From: Paenibacillus sp.
Lineage (GTDB): Bacteria > Bacillota > Bacilli > Paenibacillales > NBRC-103111
Reading direction: 5' to 3'
Assembly (NCBI GenBank): GCA_029239545.1
Contig: JARBUQ010000129.1
Coordinates: 1 to 9,437, forward strand
DNA: 9,437 nucleotides
The translations under genes were made by a program, and so were the position numbers. The notes under the pieces were generated by a model. That model saw only the letters and a program-made list of their open reading frames with translations. It was not told the origin of the DNA and made no database searches. Positions 1 to 8,021 of the stretch are shown here, piece after piece (position 1 is the first letter of the stretch; each line of letters opens with the position of its first letter).

Positions 1-1515
1 ACACTTGTCCCTTTATTGTTATCGGGGTTGTTATACGCTGATTTCAAACAGGATACGGATGAAATGCAATTTACAGAAGAAGTGAACTGGATCCAGGTTC
101 CTCTGAACAAGGAAGTAGGAGAGATCAGTCAGCTTCAAAAGTTTTATTATGAATTTAATTACACCATGTCCGTTGACGGCTTATCTCTTCCGCTAGTTTT
201 CCTCACTGCGCTTGTAACAGCCATGGCGGCGTTAGCCTCGGTGCATCTGAAGAAACGTTGGAAGGCATTCTATATTTGGTTTTTGCTACTGGAGATAGGG
301 ATGTTCGGCGTGTTCATGGCCCGCGATCTGTTCATGTTCTTCCTGTTCTTCGAGCTTACGCTCATTCCTATGTTCTTTCTCATAGGGATATGGGGATATA
401 TGAATCGGGAAAAGGCGGCGAACAAGTTCCTTATTTACAATGGAATTGGGTCGGCGATTATGCTGTTGGCCTTTCTGATTCTTGTGAATACAGCTGGTTT
501 TACCTTACAGGAGACGGAGCAGGGAACTAACTTTTACTACAGCGGCAATGTTGACGTGATCAGTAAAAACTTGTTCCAGGATCCAGAGTCGTTCGTTAAT
601 GCGACCGAAGAAGTCATTCCGGATAATCCCTTCTATTTAAGTGATACTCTGAAATGGTCGCTCTTTTTCATGCTTCTTGTAGCATTCGGCATTAAGCTGC
701 CGATCTTCCCTTTCCATACTTGGATGTTGAAGGTGCACAAGGAAGCACATCCGGCCGTTGTAATGATCCACTCCGGTATTTTGCTGAAGATGGGAGCCTA
801 TGGATTGATCCGATATGGAATCCTGCTCTTCCCCGTACAGGCGAAGGAATGGGCGGTCGGCTTGGCAATTCTAGGTGTGGTGAACATCCTGTATGGTGCG
901 ATTCTGGCGTTCCGCCAGACGGATTTCAAGCTTATCCTGGCCTATTCCAGTATTAGTCACATGGGAATCGTCCTGTTAGGGATTGCGGCATTTAATGAAA
1001 TCGGTATGCAGGGTGCTATATTCCAGCTCATCTCTCATGGTCTGATTTCTGCGCTAATGTTCTTAATCGTAGGAAGTTTATATGAGCGCACACAGACGAC
1101 AGAGATTAACCAGCTCGGAGGTTTGGCTTCTTCGCTTCCATTCATATGCGGGATTCTGATGTTGGGCGGTATGGCTTCGTTAGGTCTTCCATTGTTGTCC
1201 GGTTTCGTGAGCGAGTTCCTGGCCTTCCTGGGATTATTTGATTCCATGCCAGCGATTACGATTGTCGGGACATTAGGAATTATTCTAACGGCGGTGTATG
1301 TATTACGAGGGATTATGAAAGTGAGCTATGGACCCATTTCGGAGCCATTCAAGCAGCTCAGGGATGCAAGATTGATCGAAGCGGTGCCGATGATTACACT
1401 AGCCGCATTTATTATTTTACTGGGCGTTTATCCAGCGGTATTAAGTCAGACCATTCATTACACCGTCAGCGGGTTTGACCAATGGATTCAAAGTATTGCG
1501 AAGGTGGGGGGATAG
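1..1515 (+). CDS. nuoM: NADH-quinone oxidoreductase subunit M, 5' end outside window
   Basis: Antiporter-like membrane subunit of respiratory complex I, which couples quinone reduction to proton pumping. The frame is open from base 1, so the gene starts upstream. The TTG at 16 lies within a hydrophobic helix and is not a credible start. 504 residues are visible. Family hallmarks are VDGLSLPL, the buried glutamate in FFELTLIP (visible residue 118), and the lysine and helix break in KLPIFPFHTW (lysine at visible residue 232), followed by KEAHPAVVMIHSGILLKMGAYG. These match the proton-channel residues known for NuoM. A polar stretch at about visible residues 166-217 (ETEQGTNFYYSG onward) makes one inter-helix loop longer than I recall for E. 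coli NuoM. It ends TAG, four bases before nuoN, as in a translationally linked operon. NuoL and MrpA/D antiporters are relatives, but the sequence and the nuoN neighbour favour NuoM. Confidence 0.96.
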   Translation, partial: TLVPLLLSGLLYADFKQDTDEMQFTEEVNWIQVPLNKEVGEISQLQKFYYEFNYTMSVDGLSLPLVFLTALVTAMAALASVHLKKRWKAFYIWFLLLEIGMFGVFMARDLFMFFLFFELTLIPMFFLIGIWGYMNREKAANKFLIYNGIGSAIMLLAFLILVNTAGFTLQETEQGTNFYYSGNVDVISKNLFQDPESFVNATEEVIPDNPFYLSDTLKWSLFFMLLVAFGIKLPIFPFHTWMLKVHKEAHPAVVMIHSGILLKMGAYGLIRYGILLFPVQAKEWAVGLAILGVVNILYGAILAFRQTDFKLILAYSSISHMGIVLLGIAAFNEIGMQGAIFQLISHGLISALMFLIVGSLYERTQTTEINQLGGLASSLPFICGILMLGGMASLGLPLLSGFVSEFLAFLGLFDSMPAITIVGTLGIILTAVYVLRGIMKVSYGPISEPFKQLRDARLIEAVPMITLAAFIILLGVYPAVLSQTIHYTVSGFDQWIQSIAKVGG

Positions 1516-1519
1516 ATCA

Positions 1520-3073
1520 ATGGATCAGCTAGAAAGATTACAACTGGCCGACTTGGCCCATCTCGCACCTGAGCTTACCCTGGTCATAGCCGCGATCCTG
1601 CTTTCCTTGCTGGATCTGGTCATGCCAAGCAGATGGAACCGCAATATCATTGGATGGCTCGCCCTCGGGGGTATTGCAATATCTATCGTGTTCGTCAGCT
1701 TGCAGATCGTTGCTATTAACCCAATCGATGAGGTTACGAATAAGCTTACATCGGGTGAACCGATCCAACTGCTAAGCCAAAGCTTCCGGGTCGATGACTT
1801 CGGGAATTTATTCAAGCTGTTGTTGCTGACCGCTACAGGGTTAATCATTCTGATGAGTCTGGGATCGGTTAAGGATGAAGAGATTCCACACAAAGGCGAG
1901 TTCTACTACTTCTTCCTCCCGGCGGTTCTTGGGGCCATGATTATGGTATCTTCCGGAGATCTAATCACGCTGTTCATAGGCTTGGAGCTGTTAAGCATCA
2001 CCTCCTATGTAATGGTCGGGATGCGCAAGAAGAATATGGCTTCCAATGAAGGAGCGTTTAAATACGTCGTCTTGGGCGGAGTATCCTCTGCGATTATTTT
2101 ATACGGAATGTCCTTCTTGTATGGCATCAGCGGCTCTACGAATATTGTGGATATTAATATGGCGATTTCGGACAATTTCAGCGAATTCCAGCCGATTATT
2201 TACTTGGCTTTCTTCCTTCTGCTGGCTGGATTTGGCTTTAAGATCGCAGCTGCGCCATTTCATACATGGGCACCTGATGCGTATGAAGGAGCTCCGTCTC
2301 CGGTCACGGCATTTCTGGCGGTTGTATCCAAAGCAGCAGGGTTTGCGATTATTTTCCGGGTGCTGTACAACGTATTTGGCCTTGGAGCTATTCTTCAGAC
2401 CGACATTCACAGTGATGTATTCCTCTCAGTTGCTGTGTTGGCAGCCATTGCGATGATTGTCGGTAATGCTGTTGCACTTAGACAGAAGAATATGAAGCGC
2501 TTATTGGCTTACTCAGGGGTTGCGAATGCTGGTTATTTGTTAGTGCCGATTTCATCGCAATATGGGATTGTCCATTATTCCAATTTCTCTGAGTTTTTCT
2601 TCTACTTGATCGCTTACTTATTCATGAATATAGGGATGATTGCAGTCTATATGATGGTTAGTCAATCGACCAAGAACGAAGAGGTATCCGCCTTTGCGGG
2701 ATTGTATTATCGTGCGCCCTATACTGCAGCGGCTACTGTTATTCTAATCCTGTCACTCGCCGGGTTACCGGTTACAGGAGGGTTCTTCGGTAAGCTGTAC
2801 ATCCTGCTAGGAACGCTACAAGTGCAAAAATATTGGTTAGCGGCTATCCTGATCGGAACAAGTGTCATTTCCTTCTACTATTACTTTGGGGTTATTCGAC
2901 AAATGTTCATGCGCTCCACATATAATGAGTCAGAATTCGAGTCGAAGGTGCCCGCCCAAATTGCTTTGTGGATCTGCGCGGGAGCTACGTTGGCGCTGGG
3001 AATATTCCCTCATATTGTGCTAGGGGTGATCGAAAGCATTTTCAGCTTACCGTACGACTTTTTCATCCGCTAG
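1520..3073 (+). CDS. nuoN: NADH-quinone oxidoreductase subunit N
   Basis: Membrane-arm proton-pumping subunit of complex I, partner of NuoM. The protein is 517 residues with about 14 hydrophobic segments, a normal length for NuoN. Visible hallmarks are the glutamate in IGLELLSITSYVMVG (E156), the lysine-containing break GFGFKIAAAPFHTWAPDAYEG (K241), K271 in VVSKAAGF, RLLAYSGVANAGYL, and the late helix SLAGLPVTGGFFGK (K425). The ATG at 1520 is chosen because the purine-rich GGTGGGGGG (about 1503-1511) lies 8 bases upstream and the frame then starts just after the nuoM stop. An in-frame ATG at 1475 would extend into nuoM with no ribosome site and add unrelated residues. It is the last gene of the operon, since a terminator follows 21 bases after the stop. 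Known Bacillales Nuo clusters often lack the NuoEFG NADH module; this window cannot show whether this one does. Confidence 0.97.
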   Translation: MDQLERLQLADLAHLAPELTLVIAAILLSLLDLVMPSRWNRNIIGWLALGGIAISIVFVSLQIVAINPIDEVTNKLTSGEPIQLLSQSFRVDDFGNLFKLLLLTATGLIILMSLGSVKDEEIPHKGEFYYFFLPAVLGAMIMVSSGDLITLFIGLELLSITSYVMVGMRKKNMASNEGAFKYVVLGGVSSAIILYGMSFLYGISGSTNIVDINMAISDNFSEFQPIIYLAFFLLLAGFGFKIAAAPFHTWAPDAYEGAPSPVTAFLAVVSKAAGFAIIFRVLYNVFGLGAILQTDIHSDVFLSVAVLAAIAMIVGNAVALRQKNMKRLLAYSGVANAGYLLVPISSQYGIVHYSNFSEFFFYLIAYLFMNIGMIAVYMMVSQSTKNEEVSAFAGLYYRAPYTAAATVILILSLAGLPVTGGFFGKLYILLGTLQVQKYWLAAILIGTSVISFYYYFGVIRQMFMRSTYNESEFESKVPAQIALWICAGATLALGIFPHIVLGVIESIFSLPYDFFIR

Positions 3074-3094
3074 CAAACAAATTGAATCTCAATT

Positions 3095-3122
3095 AAAAGG
3101 CTCCCTTATGGGGCCTTTTTTT
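3095..3122 (+). terminator. Intrinsic terminator after nuoN
   Basis: AAAAGGC, one bulged T, then CCC pairs with GGG-GCCTTTT across a TTAT loop, and the stem runs into seven T residues (3116-3122). It sits 21 bases past the nuoN stop and closes the complex I operon. Just upstream, AATTG-AATCT-CAATT (3080-3094) forms a second small A/T-rich hairpin of unclear role. Confidence 0.88.
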
Positions 3123-3202
3123 AATTTTTTATGCTAATTATCCATATTTATTAAGTGCTCCAAATGCGAAATGGTGGATTTAATTACAATCTCTTTAACT
3201 AT

Positions 3203-3231
3203 GAGACTTTGCAAGGAAACTTTGTTACAAT
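3203..3231 (+). promoter_or_regulatory. Candidate extended -10 promoter for the SLH protease gene
   Basis: The sequence TGTTACAAT (3223-3231) is a TGn extension joined to TACAAT, which matches TATAAT at five of six bases. The -35 position 17 bases upstream is GAGACT (3203-3208), a weak match, as is common with extended -10 promoters. The expected transcript start near 3238 would give a leader of about 45 bases. The overlapping GGAAAC at 3215-3220 could instead be an ECF sigma -35, but no convincing -10 pairs with it. The gap 3074-3283 holds no gene. Confidence 0.42.
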
Positions 3232-3283
3232 AGATAGGACGAAATAGGGATAACCCATTCTCTATTCAGCAAGGAACCTTTAT

Positions 3284-6100
3284 ATGACACTTAAAAATCG
3301 ATATATAATACAGGCCGGCCTCCTATTATTGTTTCTACTCTTTCTTCGGCTAACCCTTCCAGTGCCCCAAGGTGCTTCACTTCTATCCGATATGGCAACA
3401 CAGCAAGCCTCTGCCAACCATTCTGATTCTGATGGAGCGGAGAAGACGTCCTCTTGGATGCTCAAATGGAAAGGCGAGCCTGAGGCTGATTTTGCAGCCA
3501 TGAGTCAAGTAATCAAACAAGACTATCAGTCTGGTATTCTAGTTGCCCGGCCAGCCTCTGGAATAAGTGAAGCGGAGTGGGTGTACCGCTGGAGCCATTC
3601 CTATGCAGTGCAGTACATAACGGAGAACCAGGTGTTACGGGTATCAGCTGCAGTCACGCCGAACGATCCTTTCGTAAGCCGCCAGAAATATCTAGAGCAG
3701 ATTCATGCTCCTGAAGCATGGACGCAGGTGAACTACAATGATTCCCTCATTATTGCGCTTGTAGATACAGGCGTTGATTTAGAGCATCCTGATCTTAAAG
3801 ACAACCTGGTGCCAGGCATCAATCTGGTGCAGCGCAATCAGCCCCCTCAGGATGATAATGGGCATGGCACGATGGTAGCGGGTGTCATTGCCGCTTCAGG
3901 CAACAATAATAAAGGCGTTAGCGGTTTGCTGTGGAAAGCGAAAATTATGCCTATCAAGGCCCTGGAGAAGAATGGGGTTGGCGATGAGGATAAGCTCGGG
4001 GAAGGGATACGGTATGCAGTAGACCATGGCGCCAAAATTATCGTTTTATCTGTAGGATTACTGCGCAATGATCCTTTCCTTAAGGAGACGGTTCAGTATG
4101 CGGAGGATAAGGGAGTTTTGCTGGTAGCTGCTACTGGAAATGATGACGGTTCTCTCGTCAAATATCCTGCGGCGTATCCAAGTGTTCTGGCTGTCGGAGG
4201 AGTGCGCACCAATAATCAAGTGGAACCGCGCTCTAATTATGGCCCTGAGCTCGATCTGGTAGCACCGTGGTCCGTCTATACAACAGCAATGAATGGGCAA
4301 TATAAGTATGAAGAGGGCTCCTCTATGGCGGTACCTCAGGTTGCAGCAGCAGCCGCGCTTGCTTGGAGTGTTAATCCAACGCTGAGTGTATATGAGCTGC
4401 GTAATTTGCTGCGTCAAACAGCTGAGGATCTCGGTCAACCAGGTTGGGATATGTATACTGGATATGGCTTGCTTCGTGTCGACAAGGCGGTCTCACAGCC
4501 CTATGTCAATGATATGTATGAACCCAATGACAGCGTGACAGAGGCTAAACCATTCCCGCTTAACTCCATGATTGTGGGAGAACTTAGAGACGGCCAGGAT
4601 CGAGATTGGTTCACCATTGACGCTCCCTACGATGGCACTGTCAAGCTGGAGATGAACGCAAGCCTTGCTGTGCCCGCTAATACCCAATGGATTCATTATT
4701 CTACTGCCCACCCTGAGGGAGTAGTATATCCCATTTATACGTTGGGCACGATTGATGTGAATGTTAGCAAAGGCAGTCATCTTTTTTTGCTGATGCAGGA
4801 TAATTCGGTCTCCAGTACAGCGTGGCCTTATCGAATCACGAATAGTTTTCACATAGGCAGCGACCCCTTCGAAGACAACGATCGTTCATACAAAGCTTAC
4901 AAGTTGGCGCCCAGGGATCAGGTAGTCACGGGTAACTTTGATAAAGAAAATGATCAGGATTGGTTCTCGATGACGCTTGAGAGGTCGGGAATCATTAAAC
5001 TTAGACTGACTTCAGACACCAAACGAATGGACTTAATTATGCGAGTGCAGCCCAAAGGCGGTACCCTTATAACGGTGGATCAGAACGCAGATGGGGAAAG
5101 CGAATCCTACAGGTTGGAGGCTTACGCGGGTACGTATTATTTTCAAGTCGATAAGACAGATAATCAGCCGGTGAACGGCACCTACACGTTAGAGGTTCAG
5201 TACGAAGAGCGCCCTCTGGACATGAATGAGCCGAATGACAAATCGTATCAGGCGACCTTGCTAGGTAATGATTACGAGCTGGAGGGGGTTATTGACCGGA
5301 ATGATCAGCTTGAAGATATCGATTGGTTCAAGCTCTACATTACGGATACCAGCTTACTACAATTGCACCTTAGTCAAATTCCAGCCAATCGTAAGATGAA
5401 TATGCAGCTGCTGAATAACTCATTAGCTTACGTTACATCCGTAGAGAATGGGATAGGAGAAACACAGCTGAGTCTGCAGCAGCCTCTTTCACCGGGAACC
5501 TATTACATTAAGCTTAGTGCGAACGCTAATTTTCGTGATCAGCTGTACAAAATCTCCGCTAAGATTGATTATCTTGTAAGTGGGTATATAGATATAGCTG
5601 GTCATTGGGCTCAACCCGCGATGGAAGAGCTCAGCAACAAGCAAATCATTAGCGGCTTCGGTGATTATACGTTCCGTCCGGAACGATCAGTCACTCGTGC
5701 GGAAGCAGTAAGCATGCTCGTTCGCGCATTTGGTTATGCCAAATACAAAGCCATTGATTTCACGGATCTTTCCCCTGGCTTCTGGGCATATGACGCAATC
5801 TCACTGGCGGCGCAAGCAGGCATTATTCAAGGATATCCTGATCGAACCATGCGGCCTGATCAACCGCTAACCCGTATTGAGATGGCCGTATTATTCGCTA
5901 ATGCGCTGAAGATAAGCGGGAAGCAGCGCGGCAATCATCCCTTTGATGACGTCGAGTTGGATCACTGGGCAGTCCCTATATTGAAACAAATGAAGGCTGA
6001 GGGCTGGATTACGGGGTATGATGATGGCGGCTTTCACCCGGATCAATTAAGTACAAGGGCAGAGTTCGCTTCGATGCTTACACGAGTGATGGGTAAATAG
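3284..6100 (+). CDS. Secreted S8 (subtilisin-like) protease with PPC-like repeats and three SLH domains
   Basis: Cell-surface serine protease of 938 residues. Residues about 9-28 form a hydrophobic export signal or anchor after a basic start (MTLKNRY). Residues about 58-125 resemble the prodomain of fervidolysin/thermitase-like subtilases, leading into PNDPF and the stretch EQIHAPEAW. The catalytic domain is about 140-405, with D161 (LVDTGVD), H194 (NGHGTMVAG), oxyanion N286 (ATGND) and S347 (GSSMAVPQ), so the triad is complete. The usual histidine after the proline is glutamine (Q352). Three repeats of about 110 residues follow, each with a D/N-rich start and a DWF motif (DRDWF 439-443, DQDWF 558-562, DIDWF 678-682), resembling PPC domains. 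Residues about 768-938 are three SLH domains with TRAE, TRIE and TRAE cores; SLH domains bind secondary wall polymer. No cysteines were seen. AAGGA at 3271-3275, 8 bases upstream, supports the ATG. The physiological substrate is unknown; maturation of other exoproteins or nutrient scavenging are both possible. Confidence 0.93.
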   Translation: MTLKNRYIIQAGLLLLFLLFLRLTLPVPQGASLLSDMATQQASANHSDSDGAEKTSSWMLKWKGEPEADFAAMSQVIKQDYQSGILVARPASGISEAEWVYRWSHSYAVQYITENQVLRVSAAVTPNDPFVSRQKYLEQIHAPEAWTQVNYNDSLIIALVDTGVDLEHPDLKDNLVPGINLVQRNQPPQDDNGHGTMVAGVIAASGNNNKGVSGLLWKAKIMPIKALEKNGVGDEDKLGEGIRYAVDHGAKIIVLSVGLLRNDPFLKETVQYAEDKGVLLVAATGNDDGSLVKYPAAYPSVLAVGGVRTNNQVEPRSNYGPELDLVAPWSVYTTAMNGQYKYEEGSSMAVPQVAAAAALAWSVNPTLSVYELRNLLRQTAEDLGQPGWDMYTGYGLLRVDKAVSQPYVNDMYEPNDSVTEAKPFPLNSMIVGELRDGQDRDWFTIDAPYDGTVKLEMNASLAVPANTQWIHYSTAHPEGVVYPIYTLGTIDVNVSKGSHLFLLMQDNSVSSTAWPYRITNSFHIGSDPFEDNDRSYKAYKLAPRDQVVTGNFDKENDQDWFSMTLERSGIIKLRLTSDTKRMDLIMRVQPKGGTLITVDQNADGESESYRLEAYAGTYYFQVDKTDNQPVNGTYTLEVQYEERPLDMNEPNDKSYQATLLGNDYELEGVIDRNDQLEDIDWFKLYITDTSLLQLHLSQIPANRKMNMQLLNNSLAYVTSVENGIGETQLSLQQPLSPGTYYIKLSANANFRDQLYKISAKIDYLVSGYIDIAGHWAQPAMEELSNKQIISGFGDYTFRPERSVTRAEAVSMLVRAFGYAKYKAIDFTDLSPGFWAYDAISLAAQAGIIQGYPDRTMRPDQPLTRIEMAVLFANALKISGKQRGNHPFDDVELDHWAVPILKQMKAEGWITGYDDGGFHPDQLSTRAEFASMLTRVMGK

Positions 6101-6121
6101 GAAAAAAGGGAGCAACGGTTC

Positions 6122-6373
6122 ATGGAAGTAATGGAGAGTGTACAAAACTCGCTTGCTTTATCAGGGTTAGCCTATATCACCGTTGTATTGATCTCCATTT
6201 TTGTATCTTGGTGGAGTCTGCAGCAATTTCGCTTTGATTTATTTCTCAAGCAGCCCAAAAGTGCTCCCGCCAAAGTTCTGCAAATTCTTTTATCAGTCGT
6301 GCTTGGGCATGGTGTGGCTAGATTCATCATCGATTATTTCAATTGGTCCCAACTTTTGCGTGGGATGTTTTAA
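6122..6373 (+). CDS. ywzB: DUF1146 (YwzB-family) small membrane protein
   Basis: An 83-residue protein with two hydrophobic segments, about residues 11-33 and 50-68, joined by a short basic and polar loop (FRFDLFLKQPKSAPAKV). It ends DYFNWSQLLRGMF. The size, the two-helix layout, the WWSLQQFRFD stretch after helix 1 and the D-Y-x-x-W ending fit the DUF1146/YwzB family, which sits beside murA and spoIID in Bacillales. Its biochemical function is unknown. The ATG at 6122 has GGGAG (6108-6112) 9 bases upstream. A second ATG at 6131 would leave 18 bases and is less likely. It lies 21 bases after the protease stop with no terminator between, so read-through from the protease promoter is likely. 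The short spacing does not imply a shared function, because DUF1146 belongs to the murA neighbourhood in relatives. Confidence 0.85.
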   Translation: MEVMESVQNSLALSGLAYITVVLISIFVSWWSLQQFRFDLFLKQPKSAPAKVLQILLSVVLGHGVARFIIDYFNWSQLLRGMF

Positions 6374-6598
6374 ATTGTCGAATAACATCCTTTTTTGTTG
6401 TCAACAATGGTAAGAGGATAATAATCTTTTTTCAAGCTACCGTTCTAAACGGAGCATACGCTGCGAAAACTGTAGCGGTAGTGTGAGTACCCAAGGAAGC
6501 AATTAACAATAGTTAAGCTACTCGTCGATTTGCGAAGATGTGCTTGGATGTAAACTTTAGAAATAACTATTTCATGGAATGCGCGGAGGGGGATCTAG
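6374..6598 (+). other. Non-coding region between DUF1146 gene and murA, with small inverted repeats
   Basis: No ORF with a ribosome site is visible in these 225 bases, and I see no convincing terminator for the gene before it. Short perfect or near-perfect hairpins are CCGTT-CTA-AACGG (6440-6452), CGCTGC-GAAAACT-GTAGCG with one G-U pair (6459-6477) and TTAAC-AATA-GTTAA (6503-6516). CTACCG at 6437-6442 can also pair with CGGTAG at 6476-6481, enclosing the first two. If transcription starts near 6432, most of this would be a structured murA leader. I recognise no known riboswitch. In B. subtilis this position between ywzB and murAA holds ywmB, which is absent here. Confidence 0.5.
6398..6425 (+). 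promoter_or_regulatory. Candidate sigma-A promoter for murA
   Basis: TTGTCA (6398-6403, five of six against TTGACA) and AATAAT (6420-6425, five of six against TATAAT) are separated by 16 bases. The -35 lies inside the 13-base palindrome TTGTTG-T-CAACAA (6395-6407), so a repressor could cover it. The implied leader is about 165 bases. Weaker promoter-like words nearer murA (TTGCGA at 6530, TAAACT at 6551) cannot be excluded. Confidence 0.42.
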
Positions 6599-7945
6599 AT
6601 GAGCATAATTATCGTCCGCGGTGGTAAGCGACTATTCGGGAAAGTGAAAGTTAGCGGGGCAAAAAACGCAGTTCTCCCAATTATCGCCGCCTCAATCCTA
6701 GGTTCGGAGGGCGAGAGCATCATTCAGGATGCCCCTCCACTAGACGATGTATTAACGATTAGCCAAGTATTAAAAAGCCTAGGCGTTCAGATCACATACA
6801 AAGATGAAGTGGTTCGTGTGAATGCTGAACAGATTACAGCGTGTGAAGCGCCTTATGAATGGATTCGCAAAATGAGAGCCTCCTTTCTGGTTATGGGACC
6901 TCTGTTAGCCCGCAAAGGGTATGCCCGTATTTCCTTGCCAGGTGGCTGTGCGATTGGGACTCGCCCGATTGACCAGCATCTCAAAGGCTTTGAGGCCATG
7001 GGTGCGGAGATCGATTTAGGACAGGGATATATTGAAGCCCGTGTCAAGGGTCGGTTGAAAGGGGCCAAAATATACTTGGATGTCGCCAGCGTTGGCGCAA
7101 CTGAGAATATTATGATGGCTGCTACACTTGCTGAAGGTACTACAATCATCGAAAATGCTGCACGGGAACCGGAAATTGTGGATTTGGCCAACTATTTGAA
7201 CGCTATGGGTGCTCGAGTTCGTGGAGCCGGTACCGGTCTTATCCGCATTGAAGGGGTAGAGAAGCTGCGAGGCGTTGTACATACGGTTATCCCTGATCGC
7301 ATTGAAGCAGGTACTTATATGATCGCCGCCGCAATATCACGCAGTCAGGTTTATATTGAAGGCGCCATCGGTGACCATCTGCGCCCGGTCATCTCCAAGC
7401 TGCAAGAGATGGGTGTAGCAATTGTCGAGGATGAGAACGGAATTACGGTTCGGGCGGATCAGACGCTGCGGGCTGTAGATGTGAAGACGCTGCCTTATCC
7501 AGGATTCCCAACGGATATGCAGTCGCAAATGATGGCCCTTCTGATGGTATCCGACGGAACAGGGCTCGTAACGGAAACGGTATTCGAGAATCGGTTCATG
7601 CATGTCGAACAGTTTAAGAATATGCAGGCCCAAATAAAAGTTGAAGGCAGAACGGCCGTAGTAAGCGGCAATATCAAGCTAAAAGGGGCAAAGGTATGTG
7701 CAACTGATCTTCGGGCAGGAGCAGCTCTAATCTTGGCTGCCTTAGTCGCAGAAGGTGAAACGGAGATCTCGGGTGTTCATCATATTGACCGAGGTTATGT
7801 GAATATAACAGAGAAGCTGCGGCTGTTAGGCGCGGATATCAAACGGTACGAAGAAGGCGTAGTTGAGCAAGTGGAACAAACCATGAAGGAGAAGGAAGCG
7901 GAAATTCCGCTGTTCTCCATTCAGCCTCAGCCCAGCTGGGCCTGA
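6599..7945 (+). CDS. murA: UDP-N-acetylglucosamine 1-carboxyvinyltransferase (MurA)
   Basis: Cytoplasmic enzyme for the first committed step of peptidoglycan synthesis: it transfers enolpyruvate from phosphoenolpyruvate to UDP-GlcNAc. The 448-residue product shows K22-N23 (SGAKNAVLP), R93 (RKMRASFLVMGP), the active-site cysteine C117 in LPGGCAIGTRPID, D306 (GFPTDMQSQ), D370-L371-R372 (ATDLRAG) and R398 (HIDRGY), in the E. coli order and near its numbering. Cysteine rather than aspartate at 117 predicts sensitivity to fosfomycin. The C-terminus runs almost 30 residues past the E. coli enzyme with a polar, charged tail. The start has a strong GGAGGGGG (6585-6592) 6 bases upstream. Bacillales usually have two MurA copies; the spoIID neighbour identifies this as the MurAA-type, main copy. 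A terminator follows immediately, so it is expressed separately from spoIID. Confidence 0.98.
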   Translation: MSIIIVRGGKRLFGKVKVSGAKNAVLPIIAASILGSEGESIIQDAPPLDDVLTISQVLKSLGVQITYKDEVVRVNAEQITACEAPYEWIRKMRASFLVMGPLLARKGYARISLPGGCAIGTRPIDQHLKGFEAMGAEIDLGQGYIEARVKGRLKGAKIYLDVASVGATENIMMAATLAEGTTIIENAAREPEIVDLANYLNAMGARVRGAGTGLIRIEGVEKLRGVVHTVIPDRIEAGTYMIAAAISRSQVYIEGAIGDHLRPVISKLQEMGVAIVEDENGITVRADQTLRAVDVKTLPYPGFPTDMQSQMMALLMVSDGTGLVTETVFENRFMHVEQFKNMQAQIKVEGRTAVVSGNIKLKGAKVCATDLRAGAALILAALVAEGETEISGVHHIDRGYVNITEKLRLLGADIKRYEEGVVEQVEQTMKEKEAEIPLFSIQPQPSWA

Positions 7946-7947
7946 TC

Positions 7948-7995
7948 AAGAACTGCTGATCGAACGGAAACTCGTTCGCGGGCAGTTCTTTTTTT
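7948..7995 (+). terminator. Strong intrinsic terminator after murA
   Basis: AAGAACTGC (7948-7956) pairs perfectly with GCAGTTCTT (7982-7990). Inside it, CGAACG (7961-7966) pairs with CGTTCG (7973-7978) around GAAACT. The stem merges into seven T residues (7989-7995). It starts three bases after the murA stop and separates vegetative murA transcription from the sporulation gene downstream. Confidence 0.95.
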
Positions 7996-8021
7996 GTCGG
8001 CTAATCAGGATGTACGCTCTC

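Noticed and set aside
16..18. TTG as the start of nuoM
   Set aside because: The frame is open to base 1 and the codon lies in the middle of a hydrophobic helix, so the gene enters the window from upstream.
1475..1519. Upstream ATG for nuoN overlapping nuoM
   Set aside because: It has no ribosome site and adds residues unlike NuoN; the ATG at 1520 has a good purine-rich site.
2099..2410. Minus-strand open frames across nuoN, and similar ones across the protease, murA and spoIID genes
   Set aside because: They lie wholly inside well-supported + strand genes, lack ribosome sites and resemble no protein family I know.
3209..3231. TTGCAA with TACAAT as a standard sigma-A promoter
   Set aside because: The gap is only 11 bases; the extended -10 reading with its weak -35 at 3203-3208 fits better.
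4792..4798. Run of seven T inside the protease gene as a possible frameshift site
   Set aside because: The reading frame continues intact through both later repeats and all three SLH domains, so no shift is needed.
6411..6432. Terminator after the DUF1146 gene
   Set aside because: The possible stem is A/T-rich with two G-U pairs, and the T run is used up in the stem itself, so termination would be weak at best.
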